Positions 1 to 18,780 of a stretch of 64,000 nucleotides of DNA are shown piece after piece (position 1 is the first letter of the stretch; each line of letters opens with the position of its first letter). The notes beneath the pieces are model-generated. The model saw only the letters and a program-made list of their open reading frames with translations, made no database searches and had not been told where the DNA came from. Made by a program: the position numbers and the translations under genes. Source of the DNA: Hirudinaria manillensis (lineage: Eukaryota > Annelida > Clitellata > Hirudinida > Hirudinidae); assembly GCA_034509925.1 (NCBI GenBank), contig CM067533.1:1646501-1710500 (forward strand), written 5' to 3'.

Positions 1-705
1 TTACTTTGAGACCGTCTGCTTACATCTGCTTAATTCGCGGTATGTAAGAACAACGTACAATTAGGCAACAATTAGGCACGAAATGCATTTTACCAAACTT
101 AAACTACAAAATAATTGTGATTTCCAAATATTTTTTTATAGAACAAGATTTTTTAACCCAAAAACTGTTAAAAACCGTCTACCAAATCTTTAAATTGATA
201 GAGGCATTTCTAAATGATAAAATGTTTGAATACAATTTTCCCTGTAGTATTTCTGTTCATCAAATGGAACACTTTCCAGGGTTGAGAATATAAAAAAGTC
301 GTTCTTTAAAATTTCATTGGCACCCTGGTACCCCTCTTTCCAATTCTCATCCTTGCACTCATTTATTCACCTATCCATTTATCTATGGAACATTCATTTA
401 TCATTCATACATCCATATACGAAGCCGTCTAGCATTTCATTTATCCAATTATCCATCCACCCATCCGTCCGTCCGACCGTCCGGATTTAAAGCTACCTAC
501 CCATCACGAATCGACCTAAATTTTTTTTTTTTTTTTTTTTAAATGTTTAGAGTTTATTGAACAAACAATTGAACAAACAATAATGTACATAAGTACACCA
601 ACGAAACAAATTAAACTTAAAATACAAAATAAACTCATAGGGTCAGTCTTAAGGAAGCGCACCTTTTCTTTCCCTCATCCAGAATCCAAAATGGCCAACG
701 CAACA
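1..705. other. Upstream and 5' UTR region of tropomyosin
   Basis: No gene seen before the tropomyosin start. It holds a degenerate CATT/ATCC/CGTC tetranucleotide tract at about 350-485 and a poly-T run at about 520-540. An in-frame ATG at 583 extends the reading frame upstream of the tropomyosin start, but the extension looks like non-coding leader. The promoter cannot be placed from sequence alone. Confidence 0.5.
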
Positions 706-7769
<7,064 letters not shown>

Positions 7770-8667
7770 GCAGTTCCTACTGTTGCAATTGTTGCTGTTG
7801 TTGTTGGTGGTGGTGTGCTGTGTTTTCCCTAAGTCAACGACAACAGCAACAGCCACTACTGCATTTCGATGTCTTAAACAACAGACATTGTTGCGCTAGC
7901 ATGAACGAGGATTAATTTTTTTTAATTATAAAAAATTGCATAAAATATATAAAAACATGTCAACGGCGCTGATAACGATTAAAATTATTGTTTATTGATA
8001 GCGACGAAAGTATAAATAATAATCCATGATGTGCCATCACATGTTACGAGTGCCTCCAAAGACTTGACCGTTTTTCAATAAAAATCTCTAACAAAAGCTC
8101 TTTGCTTGGAAATATTGTTCTCAAAAATCCATTTCTTAAATACATTGAAGTGAAATAAATACTTCATAAGTATCGAGCTTTTTCGATCTTTCGAATTTCG
8201 TCGACTCAAAATAGATGTCGCTAGGCCAATATTTACCAATGACATTAGACATAAGAAAAGAACAGAAATGTTTTTATATATAATAAATTTCAATTAATTC
8301 CTCCAAAGTAGAGAGAAAAAGTCGTATTCAGCCATTTATCAAGCATCAAAAATGCATTTTAATTAAATTAACTATGTTATTGGCCACCTTGAAACGTAGC
8401 TAGAACAACCATTAAAACTTATGCTTTGATCGGCATAGGACATTTACGTCCTCCCAAGTAACTTTGGAGCTCATCCAGGCAAAGTACAAATCTTTATGAA
8501 AGTTTAAAAAAATTGAAATAAGCAAATCGTTTCAAGTACAACACTTAATTCCTCATTCCCATAACCATTTTTATCGTTTTGTAATAAATTCATTATAAAC
8601 GTGGTTATAATTTTCAAAGTATATTCGCTCCGCCACAACCGGATGGCAGGCGTAAACCCAAGTCGAA
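7770..8667. other. Convergent 3' region between tropomyosin and transporter A
   Basis: No supported gene. This should hold the tropomyosin 3' UTR and the 3' UTR of transporter A on the other strand. AATAAA on the + strand at about 8077-8082 is a candidate poly(A) signal for tropomyosin. A 72-residue - strand open frame at 8075-8293 has a hydrophobic start but no recognisable family or splice context. Confidence 0.4.
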
Positions 8668-11600
8668 TCATCTGCTCCTTCCGAAAATCTTGGTGCTCTC
8701 GTCCAACTTGTGGCAGTCCTCTATGGTTTCAGGTGCGGTTCTGTCTTTGGTCTCTGGCATGAAAAGGACGCTGAAGCCAATGCAGATTGTCAGCGATCCA
8801 ATGAGCATGTTTGGTAACCAATACAGTGGTGTTTTCAGCTGAAGATAAGTTTCAAGCAATAACAGTTTCTTAGAAGAAGGGAAACATCTTAGAAAAAGCA
8901 AGAAATGAACTTCCATCAGTTTTTTTTTGTAAAGATGAATGTCACTAACCAAGTACGATGCAAGAGGAGAAACTAGACAGCCCAGTCTTCCCCAAACCTG
9001 ACAGATACCGCCACATGTTGACCTGATTAAAAATAATAAATTTTGGACAAACTGTTATAAATTATTATAAATTTAGTTTAATTTAATATTCATGATAGGT
9101 TAACTAAAAATATAATGGCGTGGCTCTGAAACATAAAACTTTTAATGTCACCCAACATTTCTGTAACTATTTATGAATATTTAAATAATATTTATAATAT
9201 TGAAGTTTTCATTAATGGTTATCTGAAATGTTTTTTACGATCAATTACCTCAAGTTGGTCGGGAAAAGTTCTTTAGTATAAAGTACAAAAATGCAGTACA
9301 ATGCAACGTATGATGTCTTTGAAATGATGAGAAATGTCAGTGACACCCAAAACATGTCAACACCGTCTGTCATTGTTAGAATCACTGGATTAGTGTTAAT
9401 CGTGACTTCAAGAAACAATTAATTTGTTTTTTATTTTGAGATAACATGGTAGCTTTGCGGTGACTTGCCTTAGCAAAACACCTAGGCAGATGTTTTAACT
9501 TTTTTAACAAATTCAAATTTTAAAAGAAAACATTTATCTTAAATAATTAAAATAAATAAATCTATTTTATGTTGAATTCTAAGATTAAATTCACTCAACT
9601 GATCTCTGGAGGCAGTAGTGAAACTGCTATGCAGAACAATCCACCCAATAGGAGGGTACCAAGCATTGTCAGGCGCCTTCCTATACTGGAAGAATTAAAT
9701 TTGTGCATTGTTTATTGTTATTATTATTATTATATTTCGAATATTTACTGATATCACTTGATGCATTCAGAATTTTATAAAAAAAAAATAATCTTTATAT
9801 GCAAATGCTAGATGAATGACGACTAATCGTTGACATATGAAACAGAAATATTCTAATCTAATTATAAACATTTATTAGTCTTTCATTAGTCATGTTTTTG
9901 CCTGGATTTCAAAACCTTTTGTTTTGAAGTAAGAATTTGCTTATATTTCCAACATCGCACGATAAATAAAACATTTAATGTTGGTAAACATATCAAACGT
10001 GATAGGATTATCAAAGAATCAATATTTTCAACTCACGTTCCGCAAAGATAGCCGGTCAGAAACACTATAGGCGTATCGAAGAGGCCCAAGACAATGAAAT
10101 TAATGAACCTATCCCTTCCGAGACTGGGAGCAGACAACACGATACTGTACACCCCAAGAGATCCAATGAACCTTGAACAAGGAAGAAGTCTATCGAGAAT
10201 TTTATTTTTAAAGATAAAGTTGAAACCCCTTACCAGATAAGTCCGCCAATGGTGATGAATTTAAGAAGTATTCTGTCTGTAATAACATCCTTCATTGTTA
10301 GTTTCACCTCAGTTTTTGGTCGATGGTCGGCATTAGATACATTTCCATGAAAGTTTTGAGGTTTGGAGATGACTGCGATGGATTCAAGATTGTCTCTGTT
10401 TGTATGAACTCCATTGGTATTTACGGCTGCGTTTTTCAATATGCTGGAATAGGATTTGCTTTTGTCATCTTGTGTTGATTTCAACACAACCTGAGGCTTG
10501 TCGCTTGTATTTGTGATGCAATCGTCAATAAAACCTTTGTTATCTTGAACGTTAATGTTATTATTATTGTTGGAGTTATATTCGCAGGAGATGATGATGA
10601 TGTCCCTTTGGGAGAGTACAATTGTGCCTCCTTCGAGCTGCAAACGTTTAATGAGTCAGATGTCAAAATACATTTTGAATTCGAGAAATCAATTGTTCAA
10701 CTATTAAAACATTTCATAAACATACCTTCACTCCATTATATCTGGCCATCATGTTCAGAACTTTAGTTGCCTCCTCAATTTTACCCTTGTGATAGAGCCA
10801 CAAGACTGACTCAGGCATTATGCTACAGTAAAATAATTGATTGGTCTGTAATAGTTTGATAAATAATAGCATTACGCACGTTATAAAATGTAAACAGTAA
10901 AGTAAGTAAAAACATTGCATAATAAATTCACAAACAATGCTAGGACGACGAAAAGTCCAGAAAGCAGTGAAGAAGTTAGCTGTAAATGTCTCCAATTAGG
11001 AATAAAATATGCCAAGATCGGAAGGGTCATGTAACAGAAGACGTAGCCAAATTCCAGCCAAATACCAGGCAATGTTCTGTGTCTGGAATCGAACATTTCG
11101 AATGCTAAAAGGGCCCCAGATGTAACGTTGATCTGTTGGAATATTGGAATTCAATTATAATAATTATATAATAATAGTAATAATTAGTAATAGTAATAAT
11201 TATATAATAATAGTAATAATAATAATTATTATATTAATTTCATTCACTTATAATAATAGCGATGGGCAAGGCTGGTAATATCAAGGTTTCATGATTATTT
11301 CAAACAAGATGATAGGTGATATGGAAAATATCAATGGGTAAATGTTAAGATTTCATTTCGTAGCATTCGCAAATAAAAATTCCCTGTATTAAATATTTAA
11401 TTCATTTACTAAAAAGCAATGTTTAAAATAGAAACGATTATACAATAGTTTCACCGTACCGCCACAAACAATCCCATCACGATCCTGGTCAAAGCAAACA
11501 TGACGTACGAGACAGAATATGCGTTGATGACGCCCACGGCACAAATGATGACGTGAGAGGCAACATGGGTCGTCTTCCTCCCATACTTGTCTACCAGGAA

Positions 11601-12525
11601 GGACAGGCCAATGTCCCCCACCAGACAGCCGAGCATGAAGAGGATTTGCGACATTTCGACCAAGAAGTTTTTGTCGCAGACTAGGTTCCACTGAAATAAG
11701 AGCAGTCGATTGCAAAGAGTTCTTAGCTTCTTAACTAAATTAAATTAATTTCGCAATAATAATAATAATTGACAAGATGTTTGATTGGTTTATTTTTAAT
11801 CGATTAGAATTTTTAATATAAAAATATCACTCAATTTTTTTATTCCTAAGCTACTTCATCACAAAACTTTTTTTAAATTTCGGATAAAACGATGTGTTCC
11901 TCACTTCCTCCACGATGGTATAATAACCTTGACTTTCGAAAGACCACCCACTTTCGCACGGAATCAACTTCAACAGGTTCAATGACTGATTGATTGATTG
12001 ATTGTCGTTTAATTTATACGCACTTTCTTCGGCTTTGTATTCATGGCATCTCATGAATTTTGTGGAGTGGTTCCATATGTTGCTTGAAGATGGATGTGAT
12101 GATGACGACGACGATGGTGATGATGATGAGGAAGAAGATGATGTCACTAAGGAAAAGTCGGTGGATGCGTTCCAATTTTTGACATTTTGAAGATCGTTGG
12201 ATCCTTTGCAGAAATGTTTCGGTTCCCAGCCTGTTAAAATAATTCAATCGTAATTTAGCAGTTTAATAAATCGATTTATTTTTTAATTAATGAAATGATA
12301 AAAAAAAATTTTGAGATTTCAATTGATGGAATGAAATGAAATTAAATCAAAGATATCTTCTAGATTAATAAATTAAAATTCCTCAATTTATTTCTGACCT
12401 ATGAATATGACGTTGAGTCCTTGCCAAGAGGTAGGCAAGACTTGACTAATGGCGACCAAACAAAACATGAAAATGTGCCATCTTTTGTATCCACCGACCA
12501 TCAGAAGAGCAGAGTCTATATCCAT
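8668..12525 (-). CDS. SLC22-like MFS transporter A (654 aa)
   Basis: Exons 5' to 3': 12525-12399, 12230-11905, 11690-11460, 11132-10936, 10822-10726, 10637-10234, 10171-10037, 9685-9600, 9366-9249, 9022-8950, 8838-8668. The sum is 655 codons with the stop. SLC22 proteins are 12-helix plasma-membrane carriers of organic cations, anions or carnitine. Exon 1 gives MDIDSALLMVGGYKRWHIF and TM1. Exon 2 is the large extracellular loop, with Cys, N-glycosylation sites and an Ser-rich stretch coded by a GAT microsatellite at about 12080-12150. Exon 3 carries WNLVCDKN and the MFS loop 2-3 motif DKYGRKT. Exon 5 carries MPES, and exon 6 the long, hydrophilic TM6-7 loop with an Asn run. Exon 8 begins IGRRL, and exon 11 has TM12 then PETKDRTAPETIEDCHKLDE. 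The substrate is unknown. Confidence 0.88.
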
Positions 12526-13170
12526 TAACGATTCCAAAGTTCAAAGCTTCAAGATTAATTCGATCAATTTGACGCCTCTTTATAGACGAATAATTATAAT
12601 ATTTATTATTAATTATTAGTTTCCTCTTTCAATGTAAAAGGAATGATCAAAAACAGTTCGAACTTTTATAGAGAGGTGGAATACTTGGTAACGGCACGAG
12701 GTATCAGGTTTTTGCGATTTCCAAAGATCAATATTTTTAACATAAATCTTACAAACGGTTGCGTAATACTAGGATGAGATCATAACTCAAAGTCCGCTTA
12801 TATCAATTTCCTGTTGACTGAATTTTGAGTCAGAAAGTTGTTAAGTTTTGAAATAGTATCGTTCATTCTAGCAATCCTTTCGATGTCATGTCCTCTTGTG
12901 TACTCAATGACCTACCAAAGTCTATTGATGTTCAAATGCAAATTAAAGCCGTAGTTTGTCAATTAAGCATGAATTATTTGTAATTCTCCGCAAATAAAAT
13001 ATTTCACGTCAATTTTCTCAGAACTCTCATACAAATTAGCATATACCATTTATATGCGTTCGATCATTATACATGATTAATCATTGTATGCCTTTTCCTT
13101 CTATTTGTATGGGGCGTATTGAAAAAATTGAAAAACAATGTGGAGATTTCAACGCAAGTTGATCTGAATT
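12526..13170. other. Upstream region of transporter A
   Basis: AT-rich intergenic DNA between transporter A and the LINE fragment. No gene, RNA or clear repeat seen. It presumably includes the promoter of A on the - strand. Confidence 0.4.
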
Positions 13171-14096
13171 GGTGAATTGGGCAAAATTTTCACCCCCTCA
13201 GCTATTCGAATGTGTACCGATAATTCTGTGGGTAGCTTTTTTGAGGTTCATGACAAATGTTCAAATGCCTACTACATAATAACTTGCGTAATAACGATTC
13301 AAACTAAATACTCCATCAACGGTCAGGCCCTTCAAAGCGTGAACATGATTAGAGATCTCGGAGTCGTAATAGGTCCTTCCCTGAAGTTTGTTACTCATAT
13401 TGAAGCCATCACTCACAAAGCTGCCAAAATCTCTTGGATGATCAGGAAGTCTTTTTCTGCCAAAGACCAGGAAATCTTAAAGCTTGCCTTCTGCACTTAC
13501 GTCAGACCCATCCTCGAATATAGTTCACCAGCCTGGAATCCCCACCATATATTTCTCATTGACAGAATTGAAAAGGTTCAGAAAAAATTCACTAAATCAA
13601 TACCTTCAGTTGCATCATATTCATATATGGACAGACTCAAACTCCTCAATCTCCCCACCTTGGAAAAGCGCCGCCTCCTGGCCGACTTGACCTTCTGCTT
13701 CAAACTGCTGAAGGGTTTTGTAGACTCTCCCCTGAAACACTTCCTGGTTCTTCAAAGTTATCGCGGCACAAGGGGTCACAATCTCAAGCTAAAGCAATGC
13801 AAATTTTCTACCGACGTCGTCAAATATTCTTTTTGCAATAGGATTGTTAAACCCTGGAACTCATTACCACCTGATTTTATTAATGCTACAACCGTTTCTA
13901 GATTCAATGCACTTATAAGAGACTTTGATCTTAGCAAATATCTTACATATAACTAACTCTCATTGTAGTCATTATCGCCACCTTGACTCATACTGTCATT
14001 GCAATTTGTCCTTGCTCGAATTGGAAATCGAAAACTGTGTTAGTGGTCCTATTGGGCCCTTCAGTTTGAATAAATAAATAAATAAATAAAAAATAA
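13170..14096 (+). mobile_element. 5'-truncated non-LTR retrotransposon (LINE, CR1/Jockey-like), 3' end
   Basis: An open frame at 13177-13956 encodes the region after the reverse-transcriptase core of a Jockey/CR1-type LINE. Recognisable parts are YSINGQALQ, IRDLGVVI, AFCTYVRPILEYSSPAWNP, IEKVQKKFTK and LKLLNLPTLEKRRL, ending KPWNSLPPDFIN. The first 40 or so residues do not look like the family, so the true 5' junction is probably near 13290. The RT catalytic motifs are absent because the copy is truncated. After the stop come about 110 bp of 3' UTR and an (AAAT)n tail at about 14069-14092, typical of target-primed integration. The frame is still open over about 220 codons, suggesting a fairly young insertion. 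It lies between transporters A and B, opposite to their strand. Confidence 0.85.
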
Positions 14097-14299
14097 TATT
14101 TAACGAGATTATTTAACGCCATCCATAGACTTCATTCACTGTTAACAATAATTCTGACATAAAATATTTATTTGCAAATAAAAAATCAAATCGCATAAAG
14201 CAAGAACTAATCAATTTCTGAACCAAATTTTTTTCATAAATGGACATATCTCAAAGTAGTATTTCTAATCGATCTCATTCTAATCAAATCAAATATTTC

Positions 14300-17200
14300 T
14301 CAGTAGCCATTTCGTTGTCCACAATTCTTACAAATCTTCGTGCTCTCGTCCAGCTTATGACAGTCCTCGATGGTCTCTGGAGTGGTTCTGCCCTTAGATT
14401 CGGGCAACAGGAGGAAGAGAAACCCAGCACCTACTGCCAGGGAGCCGTTAGCCAAGTTTGGAAGCCAGTAAAACGGTGTCTTTAACTGAAAAGACACCAA
14501 TAGAACGTCAATAATATTAATCTTATTAATAATAACAACAGTGGATATGGCAACTGTTATATAACAACATTAATTATTAAAACTAATCGCAATCGTAATC
14601 ATTCCCCTGGATGCAAGTGACTCCCTAACTCAGGCAATTTGCCCTTAAGTGACTAATTGTTGATGAAACCAGCAAAAACTGTGATTACAATTACTTACCA
14701 AGTAGGTATTCAACGGAGCTATGATGTTACCAATTCTTCCCCAGAACTGGCAAATCCCAACGCAAGTTGATCTGAGTTGAGTTAGTGAGGTTATTAATCG
14801 TACTTAGAAACGAAAAACAAGTTAATATATTTAATCAAACTGAAATAATTCATTGTGAGCAAATAATTGTTGTTCCTTCTTAATATAGAAATTAGTTCTA
14901 TAATATCTCCTAACACATAATATATACCTTTTAACATCTTCGATTGATTCAATATAATGTAAGTGTACCTTAATTGGGTAGGAAAAAGTTCTTTTGTGTA
15001 GAGCAATAAAATGCTGTAAGTTGATCCGTAGCAAACCTTCGATATCATGAGAAAGGCCAAAAATATCCAAAACATGTTCACACCGTCTGAAGGGTAGATA
15101 GTTGAGTGTTAATTAATTTTAATCGTTTATACCTACTAATGAAAAGTTAATATATTCATAAATTTTAACACGACCGAACAATAACTTAACTAATTGTAGG
15201 AGGCAGGAGGGAGACCATCATTGAAAATATTCCACCAATAATGAGAGATCCAAACAAAGTCAAACGCCTGCCAAATCTATCACATAAAAATTATTTAAGA
15301 ATTTGATTGCAATTGTAATATTAACAATTACTAAATTACAAATAATTTTATTAATATAAATTTTAATAAATTTATCTCAATATATAAAGATAATGTAACT
15401 ATTAATAATAAATTATTACATTACAATTGCAATATTGATAGATGACGCTGTTTAAAAAATCCTAAGAAAGGGCCATTTTGTTTCAAGAATATCATTAATT
15501 GAAGATTAAGTTTTAAAGCAAAGAATATTCGAGTGTCCATCGAGAAATCGAGCTGTTAACTAATTTTTTTTTAATTTGTACTTTCATTATTTAACATCTT
15601 TAAGAAAATCACCAAAATCTACAATCACAATATTTACAATCGCATACGCCATTTTTGCATCGAGGAACTACAGCAAACGATATTGTCTTTTTGAAGACTG
15701 ACCTATTGCAAATATATGAAGTTGACAGAATCGCTGGAATGTCCAAAGCCGATAAGACGAAGTAATTAATGAATCTGTTTCCTCCAAGATTTGAGGATGA
15801 CAACATGATGCTTTGTAGTCCTGACACTGTGGTGATCCTACATGGAAATTCGATTACTTAAGGTATATGTTAGCTTAGAAGACAATCTATTATTTCTAGT
15901 TTCTTTGCAATTACTTAACTTAAGTGTAGCCATAAATAATGAACTATTTATGTAGCTTCCACTTCAGATGAAGAATTTAAGGCATAAATAATTGAATTAT
16001 TAATATTAAAGATATATTAAAATATAAAGTCATTAAAAATTATTCATAAGCTGCACTAAAACTAATTATTTTACCTTTGACAAACGACGCCAAAGTAATA
16101 AATAATCGGCATTAATTACCAGATCAATCCCAAAAAGACGAGAAATTTTAGCAATATCTTGTCGGTCAAGATATCCACCATTTTCAATTTCTTCATGATG
16201 TCTTGATCAGCTTTTCCCTCTGATCCATTGATTTGCAGACTAGGTGGCTTCATAACTTCTATGTCAAAGTAAAGACCACTCGTCTTGTCACCTGGTTCTT
16301 CGCTACTCTGTTTGAAATCGGCGACAACATGTTTCGTAACAACTACGTTCGTAAAGGCCAGAATTTTTTTACTCGGATCCAGCTGGAACAGAAGAAAGAT
16401 TGTGACGATTCGTTTTAGATACCGACGAAGGGTTTTTTAGCCAGTTTAACTTACGTGAACTCCGTTGCATTTGGCCATTTTGCGCAAAACATCTTCTGCT
16501 TCTTTGTACTTGCCCTTATAATAAAGCCAAGGAACGGATTCTGGGAGGACACTTATAAGTATAATAATGAAAGGTCAATTTTATGTCTTACTGAAACTAA
16601 ATTGATTTTCTGAAATGAATATTTTGAGGATTTCATTAAAAAATTATGATAGTCAATAAATATAATTGTGAACACGAGGCTGAAGTCCGTCGGTATTTGA
16701 TATCCGAAGCCACCGGCTGATTTACATTATTTAATATTACGTTATAATTGACCGTCACGGTTCACTCGTTCCATAAGCATGTTTGTCTTCCCCTAGATGT
16801 AGTTTCTCAAAGTCAACGGTTTTTTATTTGAGTAAACATGAAATAAATTACAGAATTTAAGAATAAACCGATCAACTTACAATCCAATTAAGACAAAAAG
16901 GCCAGTGAATAGAGATATTGCAAGTTGTAGGTGTCTCCAATATGTTATGAAGTAGGCCAGTAATGGAAGGATCATGTAACAGAACAAGAATCCGAATTGC
17001 ATCAACGTTGAAGGAATTGTTCTATGTTTCGAATCAAACAACTCGAAACCAGCCATTGTTCCTGATGTTAAGCTTACCTGTCGTTCAGTTCAAAGTCCAT
17101 AAATATATAAAATAAATGAATGTAATGGTTAAATTGTCACAATGATGGAAAATATATCACTAGTACATTTTTATATCACCAAGAGATTTAATTTAATCGA

Positions 17201-18288
17201 GTCTGCATCATTTCCTGATGTCATTTTATTATAATCTATTGCACAAACTTTCTATTTATTTTAGTTTTAGATTATCGATTAGCGATTTTGATTTTAATTT
17301 ACTAATGAGAGAAAAAGAAAGTTTACCGCGCTGAACATTCCAATGGGAATCTTGGTCAAAGCGAACATGATGTAAGAAACAGAAAATGCATTGAGAATAC
17401 CGAAGGCACAAATGATTGCATGACAAGCAACGTGGACCTTCTTGCGTCCGCACTTATCAATCAGGAAAGACAAACAGACTTCACCCGAGAGGCATCCAAA
17501 GATGAACAGAACTTGAGAAAGTTCAACGAAGAAGTTTTGATCGCAAACCAAGTTCCACTGAAGCATGGATCATAAATTTGTTGAAAATTATGATACATAA
17601 CATAACATATTAATCAAAAAACTATATATTTATTAATTGGAAAAAGCAACTAAAAACAATGACAAAACCTCTTCCACAATTGTTCGGTAACCCTGGTTGT
17701 CAAATGTCCATTGGCCACCGCAGGACATCAATTTTCGGAGAGGTATAGATGTGTTATCAATTCCATATAACATTTTCGTCTCGTATTCATAGCATTTCAA
17801 GTGAGCAGATGTAAAATTAACCAGAGTATCAGAAGCCCCGACATAAACGGAAGCATTTGAGAAGATGGTTTCAAGAAATGTACTATTTTGGTCAAAATCA
17901 GAGATTTTGAAATAAGACCTTGATTTGAAATCATTGGAACGGCAAATATGATTTGGTTCCCAGCCTTTCAATAATAAACAAAATAATCTTCAAAAACGTT
18001 ATCAATAAAGAAGGAAACCACAAATGCAAATAAATCACTAGAAACAAAATATCAACATAACTAACGTTAAATCACATAAAAGGAACAGAACAAATAAGAT
18101 AATCTTAGTAATAAAGAATAAAATAATTCCATAATAATACCAAAAAATGAAAAATACCAACCAATAAATATAATAACAAAACTATGAAGACAAATGGCAG
18201 AGTATTGACTGATAGCAACGAGAGAAAACAATAAAATATGCCAGGTTTTATAACCACCGACAAATGAAAGAGCAGTATCAACATCCAT
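14300..18288 (-). CDS. SLC22-like MFS transporter B (602 aa)
   Basis: Exons 5' to 3': 18288-18162, 17964-17669, 17557-17327, 17077-16881, 16551-16455, 16382-16120, 15837-15703, 15276-15191, 15086-14969, 14771-14699, 14485-14300. The sum is 603 codons with the stop. Start MDVDTALSFVGGYKTWHILL; loop motif DKCGRKK after WNLVCDQN; FGRRLTL opens exon 8; STCVGICQFWGRIG in exon 10; PESKGRTTPETIEDCHKLDE after TM12. Exon phases and most lengths equal those of A, its closest relative here. The long TM6-7 loop (exon 6) is 47 codons shorter than in A. Exon 1, intron 1 and the upstream DNA lie in a strongly A-rich (+ strand) stretch reaching the tRNA array, whose edge is only about 280 bp upstream of the start. 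A candidate AATAAA (- strand) is at 14167-14172. Confidence 0.88.
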
Positions 18289-18570
18289 AACGGCATCAAA
18301 TAAACAAAAGAAATTTCAACTCCGAAAATAAAGAGAGAAATAGCGACAAGAAGAAAGAATATATAGCAGCAAATAATTACATGTACATAATAAAAAAATA
18401 ACAGGTGTTGGATGACAGAACCAAAACGCAATAAACATCACAGCAAATAGATCGCAAAAGAAACCACAAATGAAAAGCATCAAACACCGAGCAAATACAA
18501 CTCAAATTGAAATACAAGCACGAGAACTAAAAGAATATACCGTGAGGTAAGAATACGATAAGATATGAGA

Positions 18571-18780
18571 CCCCAAAAGCAAATCTGGCTAGCGTGAGGA
18601 TCGAACTCACGACCACCTCTACTCCGAGGTCAGAGTTCGTACCCCAAAAGTCCACCTGCCCAGGGTGAGGATCGAACTCACGACCTTCAGATCACTCTTT
18701 CGAGATCGGATTATGAGACTGACGCGCTACCTACTGCGCTACCTAGGCGGCCGACACAAGAACAAACAATTCTTTCCTTG
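18571..18780 (-). repeat. Left edge of the tRNA array: degenerate fragment plus first partial unit
   Basis: 18571-18616 is a diverged remnant of a unit: an ACCCCAAAAG block followed by a T-arm-like GTGAGGATCGAACTCACGAC segment (+ strand view) whose acceptor part no longer matches. It then jumps directly into the ACTCCGAGGTCAGAG part of a normal unit, which continues with a complete tRNA gene. This looks like an old recombination edge. Confidence 0.75.
18657..18748 (-). tRNA. tRNA-Met-CAT: Elongator tRNA-Met (CAT) with 19-nt intron, leftmost array copy (type example)
   Basis: Read on the - strand, nucleotides 1-37 are 18748-18712, the intron is 18711-18693, and nucleotides 38-73 are 18692-18657. 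All four stems pair: acceptor GCCTAGG/CCTGGGC, D GCGC/GCGC, anticodon TCAGT/TCTGA (with the U31-U39 mismatch also seen in human elongator tRNA-Met), T GTGAG/CTCAC. The anticodon loop is CTCATAA, so the anticodon is CAU with A37. The intron ends GAGTG, so C32-U33-C34 can pair with GAG and give the C32-G A-I pair needed by the splicing endonuclease. A box TAGCGCAGTAGG and B box GAGTTCGATCC match consensus. T4 at 18649-18646 lies just downstream. It is elongator rather than initiator type: it has TTCGATC in the T loop and lacks the initiator A1-U72 pair. Confidence 0.95.

Noticed and set aside
8075-8293. 72-residue - strand frame with a hydrophobic start
   Set aside because: It lies in the tropomyosin and transporter A 3' region with no domain, no cysteine pattern and no supporting context.
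18105-18431. 108-residue hydrophobic - strand frame overlapping exon 1 of transporter B
   Set aside because: It is a by-product of the T-rich - strand composition and overlaps the well-supported exon in another frame.
18657-18748. Initiator tRNA-Met
   Set aside because: It has a standard TTCGATC T loop and a G1-C72 pair, whereas eukaryotic initiators have A1-U72 and an altered T loop.
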